Assembly: GCF_030409875.1 (NCBI RefSeq)
Contig: NZ_JAUFQR010000001.1
Location: 3,410,001 to 3,474,000, forward strand
Reading direction: 5' to 3'
DNA: 64,000 nt
From: Chryseobacterium tructae
Lineage (GTDB): Bacteria > Bacteroidota > Bacteroidia > Flavobacteriales > Weeksellaceae
Positions 38,271 to 48,710 of this stretch are shown here, piece after piece. Position numbers and translations under genes: made by a program. Position 1 is the first letter of the stretch, and each line of letters opens with the position of its first letter. The notes beneath the pieces are model-generated. The model searched no databases. It saw nothing but the letters and a program-made list of their open reading frames with translations, and was not told the origin of the DNA.

Positions 38271-38452
38271 CAAAACATTTTGATAGACAAGAAAAGATTA
38301 ACGGTTTAGTAAAAGTAAAAATTCACAATACCAACATTTTCGGTTTCTCTCAAATTTAGAATCAATTAATTCGACTTATTCACAAACATTCGTTTAAAAA
38401 AAGATCATTTCATTATAGATATTTCAAATTTATTTATATTTTAGCATATTCT

Positions 38453-38460
38453 TAAATTTG
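38453..38460 (+). promoter_or_regulatory. -7 promoter element placed almost at the start codon
   Basis: TAAATTTG fits TAnnTTTG and ends 5 nt before the ATG at 38466. Transcription from it would start at or very near the start codon, so a leaderless mRNA is possible. A GTG within this box was therefore rejected as the start. Confidence 0.4.
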
Positions 38461-38465
38461 TGAAA

Positions 38466-38939
38466 ATGAAAAAACAGCTACTTTTATTTGCCTTTTCAAC
38501 TCTGGCACTTGCTTCTTGTAATGACGATAACCTTAAAGCCTATGAAATGGATATTATGAAAGGGGATTGGAAAGAAGTAAAAACAGAAATTATTTCAGGA
38601 AAAGATAATAAAACTGTGCTTAAAACAATACTTCCGGAAGGATGTAGTGCTAAAAATACACTTTTCTTCAAAACAGACTTTTCCACGAGCTATACAGCTT
38701 ATGATGGGGATCCAGACGGAACCAACTGTCAGATTGCTGCTAAAAGCGAAGGAAAATACACTTACGACGCTGATTCTAAGATCTTAAACATTCAGTTTAG
38801 TGGTGAGGATGCCGGAGATATGAAATTCAAAGTCGATATGCTTACTGCACAAGAACTTAGATTAGCACCGCAATATGGAAACTATGATGTAGATGGAGAT
38901 AAAGTGATCGACATCACTTACGTGACTTACAAAAGATAA
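38466..38939 (+). CDS. Lipocalin-like lipoprotein
   Basis: The 157-residue protein has an SPII signal (ALASC) and a small beta-barrel-like domain opening IMKGDWKEVKTEI. Its ending DVDGDKVIDITYVTYKR resembles DVNGDGIKDEITAIYKR of the lipoprotein at 59334, so both belong to the lipocalin-like family common in Chryseobacterium. The ligand is unknown. The gene is monocistronic, bounded by a promoter element and a hairpin terminator, and sits just beyond the effector island. Confidence 0.75.
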   Translation: MKKQLLLFAFSTLALASCNDDNLKAYEMDIMKGDWKEVKTEIISGKDNKTVLKTILPEGCSAKNTLFFKTDFSTSYTAYDGDPDGTNCQIAAKSEGKYTYDADSKILNIQFSGEDAGDMKFKVDMLTAQELRLAPQYGNYDVDGDKVIDITYVTYKR

Positions 38940-38944
38940 AATAT

Positions 38945-38972
38945 AAACTCCCGTCAATCGGGAGTTTTTTAT
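38945..38972 (+). terminator. Terminator of lipocalin-like gene
   Basis: A 9-bp stem AAACTCCCG/CGGGAGTTT with loop TCAAT is followed by a T run. Confidence 0.85.
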
Positions 38973-39004
38973 TACTTTTATCTCACATTTTAAAACTGAA
39001 TACA

Positions 39005-39661
39005 ATGAAGAAGATTCTATCAGCATTTCTACTGCTGTACTTTACTATTGCCTTTTCGCAAGAAAAAAAACCGATGTTTTGGCAGGACATTCAAAATTTC
39101 AAAAAAGAAAATCAAGAAAACCCACCGCCTAAAAATGCTATTCTATTACTAGGAAGTTCATCTTTTACCAAATGGACGGATGTAGCAGAATATTTCCCTA
39201 CCAAAACTATCATTAACAGAGGGTTTGGAGGTTCAAGACTCACCGATCTCAACTATTTTGCTGATGATCTGTTGTCTCCATATCAGCCTAAGCAGATCAT
39301 TATCTATTGTGGAGAAAATGATTTTGCAGACAATCATCAGCTGAAGGCCCAGAAAGTTGTTAAAAGATATAAGACCTTTTACAAAAAGATACGTGCAAAA
39401 TTTCCAAATATAGAAGTGGATTATATTTCAATGAAATACTCTCCCAGCCGGGAGGTGCTTTGGCCACAGATCAAAGAAGCCAATGCCAGGATTGAAGCTT
39501 TCATGAAAAAGCAACCTCATTCAGCATTTATTGATGTCACCAAAGCCATGGAGGATGCTAACGGGAATGTAAGAAAAGATATTTTTGTGGAAGATATGCT
39601 TCACTTTAAACCAGAAGGATATCAGATTTGGACTAAAGTGATGACTCCTTATATGAAATAA
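39005..39661 (+). CDS. Exported SGNH/GDSL-family hydrolase
   Basis: The 218-residue protein has a signal peptide (ending IAFSQ). SGNH blocks are visible: ILLLGSSSFTKW (block I with Ser), NRGFGGSRL (block II Gly), IYCGENDFADN (block III Asn), and DMLHFKPEGYQIW (block V with Asp and His). These enzymes hydrolyse esters such as acetyl groups on glycans or lipids in the periplasm. The closest type is a GDSL lipase/acylhydrolase. The true substrate is unknown. It ends in a bidirectional terminator shared with the helicase gene. Confidence 0.88.
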   Translation: MKKILSAFLLLYFTIAFSQEKKPMFWQDIQNFKKENQENPPPKNAILLLGSSSFTKWTDVAEYFPTKTIINRGFGGSRLTDLNYFADDLLSPYQPKQIIIYCGENDFADNHQLKAQKVVKRYKTFYKKIRAKFPNIEVDYISMKYSPSREVLWPQIKEANARIEAFMKKQPHSAFIDVTKAMEDANGNVRKDIFVEDMLHFKPEGYQIWTKVMTPYMK

Positions 39662-39691
39662 AAAAAACTCCCGATTTATTCGGGAGTTTTT
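39661..39691. terminator. Bidirectional terminator between SGNH hydrolase and helicase genes
   Basis: The stem AAAACTCCCGA/TCGGGAGTTTT, flanked by A and T tracts, lies between two convergent stop codons. Confidence 0.88.
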
Positions 39692-39697
39692 TGTTTA

Positions 39698-41049
39698 TTA
39701 TTTCTTTTTCTTTGATTTAGAGATTGCTTTTTGCTGTGCTCTGTTGGCTCCAAATTTCTTAGGTGCTTTTCTTTTTGAAGGACCACCCCAGTTTTCTTTG
39801 GTATTCTTAGCTTTTTTCTCATGGAAAGCTGCACCTCCATCATTCAATTTTACCTGTGCAGGGTTTTTCATCACCACCTCATCTTTTTCAGAAGCAATTT
39901 TATTAGGATTAATTTTAACACCTTCAGGGAAGTCATTAAAATGTAAATCTTTATCCATCAAAAGCTCTATATCAAGAATTAAAGGCTCTTCTTTTTTAGT
40001 AACAAATGTCACTGCCTTCCCTTCTTTATCTGCTCTACCTGTTCTACCGATTCTGTGAATATACTGCTCAGGGATATCAGGTGTTTCAAAGTTGATAACA
40101 TGGGTAATATTTGAATATCCAAACCTCTGGCCATTACATCTGTGGTAATTAGCCCTCTGATTTCTTCATTTTCAAAACTTTTCATCGCCTTAAGTCTGTA
40201 ATTCTGAGACTTATTAGAGTGAATCACATCAAACTGTTCAGGGAAAAGCTCATCAATTTTAGTAAAAAGAAGATCTGCGTGTTTTTTATTATTATTAAAA
40301 ATCAACACTTTAGACATATCTTCATTATTCTTTAATAAGTGCTCAAGTAAATTGATCTTTGTATTAAAGTTTTCTACTTTATAAGCAGTTTGTTCAATTT
40401 TTTCAAGTGGTGTTCCTGATTTTGCCAATGAAATTTCAATCGGGTTGGCAAAATATTGATCCAACATATCATCAACTGCCTCAGTCATGGTTGCAGAGAA
40501 AAGAATATTTTGTCTCTTCTCTTTCATCATTTCAAAAATATGAGTCAATTGAGGTCTGAATCCAAGGTTAAGCATTTCATCAAATTCATCAATGATAAGC
40601 TTTTGTACCTCTTTCAGGGAAATAGCATTGTCGATAGCAAGATCCATTACTCTACCAGGGGTTCCCACCAAAATATCGCAACCATCATTGAATAACAATT
40701 TCTGGGTATTGATATTTTTACCACCATAAATGCCAATAACTCTTGCAGTGATATTTTCTGTTAGCTTCTCAAGAATCTCTGCTACCTGTACCACCAATTC
40801 TCTTGTTGGAACAAGTACCAAAACAGTTGGGTTTCCAGTCTTACTGTATTTCCAAGTTTTAAGAACGGGTAAAAGATAGGCCAATGTTTTTCCTGTTCCG
40901 GTTTGTGCAATTCCCATTACATCTCTCCCGGAAAGGATAGGCTTTAAACTTTTTTCCTGAATAGGTGTAGGCTCAAATAATTCTAAATCCGCTAAAACAT
41001 CAAGAACTTTAACCGGCAGGTCAAAATCCGCAAAAGTGAGTTTTTCCAT
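39698..41049 (-). CDS. DEAD/DEAH-box RNA helicase, single-base frameshift
   Basis: ATP-dependent RNA remodelling enzyme. The N-terminal part (41049-40009) has the Q motif, motif I AQTGTGKT, motif II as DEFD (a variant of DEAD), motif III SATM, and TTDVMARGLDI of the helicase C domain. At 40113 one G is missing on the plus strand; restoring it gives [34 protein letters not shown] and joins the 39698-40012 segment, whose Lys/Arg-rich tail (PSKRKAPKKFGANRAQQKA) is typical of flavobacterial RhlE-like helicases. Full length about 450 residues. Probably intact in vivo. Confidence 0.9.
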
Positions 41050-41176
41050 TTTGCAAAGATAGGTATTAATATTATAATGTAAAATCGGGTTTTAAGCAAC
41101 AGACGATAAGGTTTGAAAAAAAATAATAACCAAAAAACTTCATCTAAGACTCAAACCACATTACTCTTCCCCTTTA

Positions 41177-42825
41177 TCACTTTCTCGTTACCCTTAATAA
41201 AAGGATTAAAACTAAAATAATTGAGAAAGCAAAACCTAAAATCCCAACTAAAGACAACTCTCCTATTCTTGGCCCTGATTCTGAAACAAAAACAATTGCC
41301 GTAGCAATAATATTCGCTCCCAAAATCATTGCTAAAATCAGATTAATGACACTTGATTTTATCAATTGGTTGGTCTTCTCTATATTTTTAATCTCACTGG
41401 AGACTGTAAATTTATTTTCATCCAGTTTTTGAAGTACCGAACGAAGCTCTCTTGGAATTTCATCTACATTGTCTGTAAAATTCATCATCCGATCCATTCC
41501 TGTTTTTAAAAGGTTTTTCGGATTGATCTTTTTAGTGAAAATCTTTTTAGTATAAGGATGAAGACTTTTGACAATATCCAGATCAGGATTGATATTTCTT
41601 CCGACTCCTTCTATGAGACTAATTCCTTTAAATAAAAGATAAAAATAATCCGGCATATATAACCTGTTGTCCTTCAGGATATCCTTCATTTTATTGATAA
41701 TCACCTGAACGTTGATCTCCTGTAATGAGGAACTATGCACGAAATTCAAAATGTCTTCTACATCGTTTTCAAATCGTCTTTCATCAGGGATCTCATAGCT
41801 TATGGCCATTTTTTTGAGATAACGAACTATTTTATGTGGATTCTTGGCAACAAAACTCACAATAAGATTTTCAAGAATCTCTTTATCATTGGGCTGAATT
41901 TTTCCTACCGCCCCAAAATCAATAAAAACAATTCTGCCATCTTTTTTCACTAAAATATTTCCGGCATGCGGATCGGCATGAAAGAATCCGTAATCTAAAT
42001 CTGAGAGACAAAGAGCCTTAATCCCGCTTCAGAAACTTTTACAGGATCAATATTATTTTCTAACAGGGCAGATTTATCCGTCACTTTGATCCCATCGATG
42101 AATTCCATACAAAGAATATTATTGTTGGAAAATTCATCATACACTTTAGGGACATAGGTTTCTTTGTTATTTTTAAAATTGAGTCGGAACTGTTGGATGT
42201 TATTTTTCTCATTAATCAGAGATACTTCTTCTAATAATGATCTTTCGAAAGTGGAAATAGCCTGTTTAAGATTAAGCTTCTCTCCTATTTCTGAATAAGT
42301 AGAGATTAATTTTTCAATATCCTTGATTAATAATAAGTCATCTTCAATGACTGATTGTACATCGGGTTTTCTAAGTTTCAAAATCACCGGACTTCCATCC
42401 AGTAAAACGGCTTTATACACCTGTGCAATAGAAGCTGTGGCTAATGGTTCTTTCTGAATTTCCAGGAAATGATCTTTCACAGAGATATTAAACTCACTTT
42501 CCAGTGCATCTTCTACCTCCATATTTACTACTTCTACCTTATCCTGAAGCTTCTGAAGCTCTTGAATGAGTTCCGGCGGCAACAGATCTTCCCTGCTGCT
42601 GAATGTTTGGCCAAGCTTTACAAAAGTAGGTCCTAATTCTTCTAAAGCCAGTCTGATCCTTTCGTAAACGGTTCCTTTTGAAATTATCTCATCCGAATTA
42701 CCAGAAATATCTTCCTGTTTATTTCCACCATTCATTCTGGCCAAAATATCTTTAAAACCGTATTTACTTAATACAGAAATCAATCTTGCTGATCTTTTCA
42801 GCTTTCTTTGTTGCTTATCAAACAT
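41177..42825 (-). CDS. UbiB/ABC1-family atypical kinase-like protein, single-base frameshift
   Basis: UbiB-family proteins are membrane-associated atypical kinases/ATPases linked to quinone synthesis. The N-terminal part has the KxGQ signature in TFVKLGQTFSSREDLLPPE and the ATP-site PVILKLRKPDV. The C-terminal part has FIDFGAVGKI (metal-binding DFG) and two membrane helices near the end. The frames separate at AAA 41997-41999 on the plus strand; one added T on the coding strand restores QILDYGFFHADPHAGNILV, the catalytic loop, and gives about 549 residues. The frameshift is likely a sequence error. Confidence 0.9.
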
Positions 42826-43271
42826 AATGTATCAATAGTAAGTGCAATTTACTCCAAAAACTATTCCTAATGCTATATTGCCTTAGGTTAAGAGTAAAAA
42901 AATTGGGTTAAGTGGCTGGAAGTTGCAAGCTTGGGGTTGGAAGTTACTTTTAGCCATACGATTACTATCTGTGTTCTTATTTAGTTCTTTAAAAACGAAA
43001 CTAGAAAAAGAATTATTCTTTATAGTTTTTATTAATTTCAGTCTCCAATTGCTAACTTCATACTCATCTTAGTAAAATTATCAGCTTGAATTTAGCTGAT
43101 TTCATAAAAAACATCTGCAAAATCACTACATAGAGATTAAAAATATCATCATATAATCAGCATTTTAAATGATTAATTCTAATCATAATGAAAAAACAAT
43201 GCTATATATAACAATAATTTATATATTTATAAAGTACAAACATTAAAACAAACCAATAAAAGTATTACAAC
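42826..43271. other. AT-rich gene-free region upstream of the bacteriocin-like peptide genes
   Basis: 446 nt with no credible ORF. It holds a low-complexity stretch at about 42912-42945 (GGCTGGAAGTTGCAAG followed by GGGGTTGGAAGTTAC) similar to the wording at 16980-17010. The promoter of the first peptide gene must lie here, but no TAnnTTTG element is convincing. Confidence 0.4.
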
Positions 43272-43442
43272 ATGAAAAATTTACGCAACAGCAAACTTTC
43301 AAGAGGACAATTAAAAGGTATTGCAGGAAGTGGGAGTATTCCCCCAATCAAAAACTGTACATCCGAATGCTGCCCTACTGATGGAAGACAAACATGCCCT
43401 TGGCTTATGTGTCCTGATGTAGTTTGTCCACAGTATTCATAA
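43272..43442 (+). CDS. Bacteriocin-like precursor peptide 1 with double-glycine-type leader and Cys-rich core
   Basis: The 56-residue peptide begins MKNLRNSKLSRGQLKG and is followed by AGSGS, a leader resembling double-glycine leaders cut by ABC transporter peptidases. The core has six Cys in the pattern C-x3-CC-x7-C-x4-C-x4-C with the block CCPTDG and repeated CP, ending VVCPQYS. Genes of this leader type are common in Chryseobacterium. The product may be a secreted peptide with disulfides or other modification. No modifying enzyme or transporter gene is adjacent. A near copy follows at 43618 with identical Cys spacing and a similar downstream terminator. Confidence 0.75.
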   Translation: MKNLRNSKLSRGQLKGIAGSGSIPPIKNCTSECCPTDGRQTCPWLMCPDVVCPQYS

Positions 43443-43470
43443 AATACCCCATTAAATTTTAGGTAAAAGA

Positions 43471-43502
43471 GAACAGAGTGCTTGTTTATTCTGTTTTGTT
43501 TT
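43471..43502 (+). terminator. Terminator of bacteriocin-like peptide gene 1
   Basis: Stem AACAGA/TCTGTT with a 12-nt loop is followed by TTGTTTT. It is related in sequence to the terminator after gene 2. Confidence 0.6.
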
Positions 43503-43617
43503 ATAAAAAACAAATATTTATGCTTGATTTTCTATAACAGTAAAGAGCATAAATTACTATTTCTAATAAGAATAATCTTCTTTTATTTTACACAACTAAT
43601 TAAAAATAATATTAAAA

Positions 43618-43788
43618 ATGAAAAATTTACGTAACAGCAAACTTTCAAGAGAACAATTAAAAAACGTTTCAGGAAGCGGAATCATCATTGGTGGCGGTCA
43701 ATGCTCACGTCAGTGCTGCCCTACAGACGGACTTCCAAAATGCCCGGGAATGATTTGTCCTGCGGTAGTTTGCCCACAGTATTTATAA
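43618..43788 (+). CDS. Bacteriocin-like precursor peptide 2, paralogue of peptide 1
   Basis: The 56-residue peptide begins MKNLRNSKLSREQLKNVSG with SGSG at the probable cleavage region. The Cys spacing C-x3-CC-x7-C-x4-C-x4-C is identical to peptide 1, whereas the other core residues differ (GGGQCSRQCCPTDG and CPGMICPAVVCPQYL). Leader and Cys framework are conserved while the remaining positions vary, as in families of exported ribosomal peptides. The gene has its own terminator at 43814-43841. Confidence 0.75.
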   Translation: MKNLRNSKLSREQLKNVSGSGIIIGGGQCSRQCCPTDGLPKCPGMICPAVVCPQYL

Positions 43789-43813
43789 GATACATTTAAA
43801 TTTTAGGTCAATA

Positions 43814-43841
43814 AAAACAGAATGCTTTCGCATTCTGTTTT
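43814..43841. terminator. Bidirectional terminator between peptide gene 2 and nitrilase fusion gene
   Basis: A perfect 12-bp stem AAAACAGAATGC/GCATTCTGTTTT with loop TTTC sits between two convergent gene ends. Confidence 0.88.
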
Positions 43842-43842
43842 G

Positions 43843-45350
43843 TTATTTAAGATAGGTTTCATAAAGGTCTTTTCTTCGGTCTTTCATTACCTGAACGGAA
43901 CCATTATGATGGAGATCTTTCAGAAGGTTTAAATCGACATCTACAATCAATGTCATTTCCGTATTGGGAGTAGCTTCCCCTTTAACTGCATTGGATGGAA
44001 AAGCAAAATCAGAAGGAGTAAAGACAGCTGCCTGCCCAAACTGGATATCCATATTATTCACTTTCGGAAGGTTCCCTACACAGCCTGCTATTGCTACATA
44101 ACATTCGTTTCTATTGCTCTCGCGGCAGCACAGTGACGTACTCTCATATAAGCATTCTGCGTATCAGTGAGGTAAGGTACAAATAAGATCTTCATTCCTT
44201 GGTCTGCCAAAATCCTTGGTAACTCTGGAAATTCCACATCATAACAGATGACAAGACCTATTTTCCCACAGTCTGTATCAAAAACTTTGATCTCATTTCC
44301 TCCTTTCATCCCATAATATCTTTTCTCGTTGGGTGTAATATGGATCTTTCTGTATTCATCCATGCGACCATCACGGTGAAGAAGGTAACTTACATTATAT
44401 AAATCATTCGTATCATTATCAAAAACAGGCATACTGCCGGAAATGATATTGACATTATAGCTAATGGCCAGTTCAGAAATTTTCTTTTTGATCTCTTCGG
44501 TAAGCTTGGCAAGCTCTATCATACTATCTCTTTCCGAAAGACTATTGAAAGGAGCCAGCAAAGGGGTATTAAACAACTCCGGGAAAAGAACAAAATCAGA
44601 TTTATAATCTCCCATTACATTTACAAAAAATTCTACCTGCTCATAAAAGGCTTCTATATCTTTGAAATGCCTCATTTGCCATTGCACCAATCCAAGACGG
44701 ATGATGCTGTCCTGCATCGTATTCGGATTTTTGCTGTAATAAATATTATTCCACTGCAGAAGAACTGCATTCTCTCTGGATGCCTCATCTTCGGGAAGAT
44801 ATTTTTTCAACACCCTGATCGGAAGGAAATTATTGGAAAGCTGAAAAGACAACACAGGATCATAAATTTCCTTGTCCCTCACTCTTCTGATGTATTCTCT
44901 TGGAGAAAGTTCGTGGCTGTATTTATGATAACTTGGGATTCTCCCACCGAGAATAATAGATTTCAGATTTAAGAGCTCACAAAGCTCTTTTCTTGCGTCG
45001 TATAGTCTTCTCCCAAGACGTAATTCACGATATTCAGGATCTACAAAAACTTCTATTCCATATAAAACATTTCCTTTTGAAGTGTGGGTATTAAAGGTAT
45101 AATTCCCTGTAATATCACTATAAGTATGATCATCTCCGAATTCGTCATAATTCACAATAATAGAAAGCGCCACAGCAGCCAGTTTTCCATCTACCGTAAT
45201 ACAGATTTGCCCATCAGGAAACATTCTTGTTAGTTTTTCTATACTTCTTTTAGACCATATGGATTCCGACATCTGTGGATACGCTCTTTTCATTGTTGCC
45301 GCCAACTCATCATAATCCTGAACGGTCAGGGGTCTTGTTTCTATTTGCAT
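43843..45350 (-). CDS. Fusion of GNAT acetyltransferase and carbon-nitrogen hydrolase (nitrilase superfamily), frameshifted
   Basis: The N-terminal about 180 residues are a GNAT domain (EVFVDPEYRELRLGRRLYDA as the acetyl-CoA loop). The C-terminal nitrilase-fold amidase has the catalytic triad FPELF (Glu), YRKIHITPNEKRYYG (Lys) and LVICYDVEFPEL (Cys). The frame breaks at 44100-44101, where one A is missing on the plus strand; restoring it gives AIETNVYVAIAGCVGNLPK and joins the 43843-44061 segment, about 502 residues. Bifunctional proteins of this kind are known, but the substrate is not. Transcribed alone. Confidence 0.88.
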
Positions 45351-45587
45351 TCGATGTAATTTTACTTAAATTTAGGAAAAATATTTTACTTGAACCCTTA
45401 TAGAAAAGCAGCCCACAATCATTTCTTTATTTTTATGTAGCAGGCACAGTACTGTCAAATTACCTTATCTATCACAAACATATAGTATTCAAACTAATAC
45501 ACTGTTTATTAATCGCTACCAATGTTTTACTTATCATTTTTTCATTGAAACAATTACCTAAATAAAGACATCATTATATCATAAATT

Positions 45588-45890
45588 ATGGAAGAATTAA
45601 TTTCTCAAAAAATTAAAGAGTACGATACAGAAATGAAAAACTTTGAAATGTCATTTACTGATCACCCATTATCACTAGATGATTTAATTAGTTTATATAG
45701 GTTTAGAAATGAAATAGCCAGCAGTGAAGATGTAAAAAAATTAACACAACAAATTCATGATGATTTCTGTCTGATCAAACAGCAATCTCACGAAAATATT
45801 AAGTTTGTTATTGCCAGATATGATGGAATCAGCAGGATATTTGTTTTCAGTGAGGATTATTCTAAAATTTTCTCAGATTTTGCACTTTAA
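45588..45890 (+). CDS. Small cytoplasmic hypothetical protein
   Basis: The 100-residue acidic protein has no signal or membrane segment. It has mostly helical segments (MEELISQKIKEYDTEMKNF, DDLISLYRFRNEIASSED) and a C-terminal strand pair (IKFVIARYDGISRIFVFSED). No family recognised. It is isolated: upstream is a 237-nt gap to the nitrilase fusion gene (divergent), downstream a hairpin. Codon use resembles the neighbours. Confidence 0.55.
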   Translation: MEELISQKIKEYDTEMKNFEMSFTDHPLSLDDLISLYRFRNEIASSEDVKKLTQQIHDDFCLIKQQSHENIKFVIARYDGISRIFVFSEDYSKIFSDFAL

Positions 45891-45891
45891 C

Positions 45892-45920
45892 AAAAAAATC
45901 CCACCCAAACGGGCAGGATT
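45892..45920 (-). terminator. Terminator of the exported hypothetical gene (45941-47002)
   Basis: On the minus strand a stem AATCC..CCC/GGG..GGATT with a short internal loop is followed by seven T residues. It may also serve the convergent small gene. Confidence 0.65.
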
Positions 45921-45940
45921 CATATTTTAAGGCAATTATT

Positions 45941-47002
45941 TTATTTCTGTGAATTAACTTCTCTCATAATCTCAAATTTTCCACTAAAGTAATCCAGTCG
46001 ACACTCATATTGTTTTGACTTTCCTTTTATGATCAAAATTCCAATTACTCCACCTACTAATCCTCCAATCATCCTTCCTGTTATTCCTCCAGAAAATTGT
46101 CTTTCGCCGTTTGGAAGCTCATGAAGTTTTGAAATAAAATAAAAATCTTCAGAAGTTTTTCTCATTGGATATAATTCACCAGCATACAATATAAAAGGTC
46201 TTCCCTGATAAACAACAGCATAAGAATCTATTTTTGCATTTTTCTTTTTGCCTTTACCATCAATATATGTGGCTTTGGTAATCATTCCCTGTTCCATTTT
46301 TATTTCATCAATAGGCTGGTCAGGTGCTTGCCTACTGAATGATTTATAATTTTGATACACTCCATCCGTCAGCTTTTGATTAACATATAAAGGAAGCCTT
46401 GATTTTGCTATTTTATCATAATTATTGATATCTTCCAAAGTATATATCCTATCATCAATAGGACTGGCAGAAGTGGCTTCAAATACAGATTTTTGAATAT
46501 AATCTAAAGACTTCTTTTCCATTTCCTTTGTGACATCCATTTTATACAGTACCAATGTAGTATCAATTTTTTTGACCAACTGGTACTTATTATCCTTCCC
46601 TCCGAAAATCAATCCTTTGAAATCAAAATAGCCATATTGAGTAAAATCAATAGTTACTTCCTGATAATTCAAATCTCTTAGCTGAAAAAACAACTCCTGA
46701 TCCTTTGCGGAAGCTTTATCAATTCCTTTATCAAACATCCCGGTTAACTGATCTTCAAAGCTTGGACTAAACTTAACTTTTGCTTTTCTGTCTGAGACTC
46801 CTTTCATTACGATCCCGTAATCTTCCGGATCAACTCGAGTATCCTGAAGTTTAATTTTATTATAATTGGAATTGGAAATGGTTTGTGTTGGATCCGGTAA
46901 TTTTAATTCTTCAATAATAAGCTTTTTAGACTGTGCAAATATTGAAGTTACTGTCAATAGCAATAACAGGATAATTGTATTTCTCATATATTTATATTTC
47001 AA
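45941..47002 (-). CDS. Exported hypothetical protein with C-terminal glycine-zipper helix
   Basis: The 353-residue protein has a signal peptide (about residues 6-23, ending TSIFAQ). The body is a mixed alpha/beta domain with DFTQYGYFDFKGLIFGG and PFILYAGELYPMRK. Near the C-terminus ITGRMIGGLVGGVIGILII forms a glycine-zipper helix that could insert in or associate with a membrane. No family was recognised. The start may be at the first Met (47002) or at MRNTIIL 15 nt downstream. It is monocistronic with its own terminator. Confidence 0.6.
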   Translation of the reverse strand: MKYKYMRNTIILLLLLTVTSIFAQSKKLIIEELKLPDPTQTISNSNYNKIKLQDTRVDPEDYGIVMKGVSDRKAKVKFSPSFEDQLTGMFDKGIDKASAKDQELFFQLRDLNYQEVTIDFTQYGYFDFKGLIFGGKDNKYQLVKKIDTTLVLYKMDVTKEMEKKSLDYIQKSVFEATSASPIDDRIYTLEDINNYDKIAKSRLPLYVNQKLTDGVYQNYKSFSRQAPDQPIDEIKMEQGMITKATYIDGKGKKKNAKIDSYAVVYQGRPFILYAGELYPMRKTSEDFYFISKLHELPNGERQFSGGITGRMIGGLVGGVIGILIIKGKSKQYECRLDYFSGKFEIMREVNSQK

Positions 47003-47104
47003 TGGATTTTTGTTTTTCTAGTAACGAGAATCCACATCAATTAGTATTCATGGTTATTTTATGCTAAATAAGTGCTTTTTTCACAAATAATAAAAATATT
47101 TAAC

Positions 47105-47136
47105 AAAAAAATCCTACCCGAATGAACGGATAGGAC
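47105..47136 (-). terminator. Terminator of guaA / purine operon
   Basis: On the minus strand GTCCTATCCG pairs with CGGGTAGGAT around a short loop, and six T residues follow. It lies 25 nt past the guaA stop. Confidence 0.8.
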
Positions 47137-47160
47137 TTATATTTAAATTCAAGTCAAAAA

Positions 47161-48689
47161 TTATTCCCACTCAATGGTTGCAGGTGGTTTGCTTGAAATA
47201 TCATAAGCTACTCTATTGATCCCTCTTACTTCATTGATGATTCTACTGGAAACAGTATCTAAGAATTCGTAAGGAAGTCTGCTCCAGGTTGCCGTCATAA
47301 AGTCGATTGTGTTAGCAGAACGAACTACAGCTGTGTATTCGTAAGTTCTTTCATCACCCATTACTCCAACAGATTTACAGGAAGTAATACTACGAAAGCC
47401 TGAGATACTTTTTCGTAAAGGTCGTTTTTGTACAACTCTTCAATGAAAATATCGTCAGCTTCCTGAAGGATTCTTACTTTTTCAGCATCTACAGCGCCCA
47501 ATACTCTGATTCCTAATCCAGGACCAGGGAAAGGGTGTCTGTATACCATGTGGTGAGGAATTCCTAATTCTTCGCCCACTCTTCTTACTTCGTCCTTGAA
47601 AAGCTCTCTTAACGGCTCTAATAATTCGAATTCCATATCTTCAGGAAGTCCACCAACGTTGTGGTGAGACTTGATCACTGCAGATGGTCCGTTTACAGAC
47701 TGGCTTTCGATTACGTCAGGGTAAATTGTTCCTTGAGCTAAGAATTTAGCGCCTTCAATTTTGTGAGACTCTTCATCAAATACGTGGATAAATTCGTTTC
47801 CGATTAATTTTCTCTTCGCTTCCGGATCGTCTACTCCTGCTAATTTTGAAAGGAATCTTTCTTGAGCATCCACCATTTTAATGTTCATATGGAAATGCTC
47901 TCCATATTGATCCATTACTTTTTTGCCCTCATCCTTTCTCAATAATCCAGTATCTACGAAGATACAAGTCAACTGATCACCGATTGCCTTATGAATCAAA
48001 ACTGCCGCTACAGAAGAGTCTACTCCTCCGGAAAGACCAAGGATCACTTTGTTATCGCCTACTTTTTCACGGATTTCTTCAACTGTTTTTTCAATATAGT
48101 TGGTCAGTTTCCAGTTTTTCTCTGCATTACAGATTCCAAATACAAAGTTTTCAAGCATTTTTCCGCCTTCTTCCGTATGAGAAACTTCAGGGTGGAATTG
48201 TACGCAGAAGATCTTTTTATCTTCGTTGGAAATAGAGGCAATTACTCCTGATTTTGCATTTAATTCAAAACCTGCAGGCAGCTCTCCTACTTCATCAAAG
48301 TGACTCATCCAAACGACTGAGTTCTGAGTTACTCCTTTTAATAAAGAACTTTCTTTAACGATCTCAAGATTAGCCTTTCCATATTCTCCTTTTTCTCCCT
48401 TGTTTACTTTTCCTCCTAAAAGGTGAGCCGTCATCTGCATTCCATAGCAAATTCCCAAAACAGGTACTCCTTGTTCGTATAATTCTTTTTCAACCAGGTG
48501 AGCATTTTCCGCGTTTACAGAACTTGGCCCTCCTGAAAGAATAATTCCTTTTGGCTGTTTTGCTAAAATATCTTGTAAAGGTGTATTGAAAGGTAAGATT
48601 TCAGAGTACACACCCATCTCACGGATTCTTCTTCCGATAAGCTGGTTGTACTGGGATCCGAAATCTAAAATAATAATACCGTTGTTCAT
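47161..48689 (-). CDS. guaA: GMP synthase (glutamine-hydrolysing), single-base frameshift
   Basis: Converts XMP to GMP with ATP and glutamine. The amidotransferase domain has VLGICYGMQ (catalytic Cys) and QFHPEVSHT (His), and the ATP pyrophosphatase loop is [13 protein letters not shown]. The C-terminal dimerisation domain has [15 protein letters not shown], and the final TIEWE matches family ends. At TTT 47374-47376 one A is missing on the coding strand; restoring it reads [19 protein letters not shown] and links both frames into about 509 residues. guaA is essential or nearly so in most bacteria, which strongly favours sequencing error over a real mutation. Last gene of the pur cluster. Confidence 0.93.
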
Positions 48690-48710
48690 TTTTGATAATT
48701 GATTTGTTTG

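Noticed and set aside
38267..38359. 30-codon frame overlapping the stop of the last island gene
   Set aside because: Too short, no signal or motif and no paralogue; treated as debris at the island edge.
43265..43513. 82-codon minus-strand frame over bacteriocin-like gene 1
   Set aside because: Antisense shadow; the plus-strand 56-codon frame has a paralogue with identical Cys spacing.
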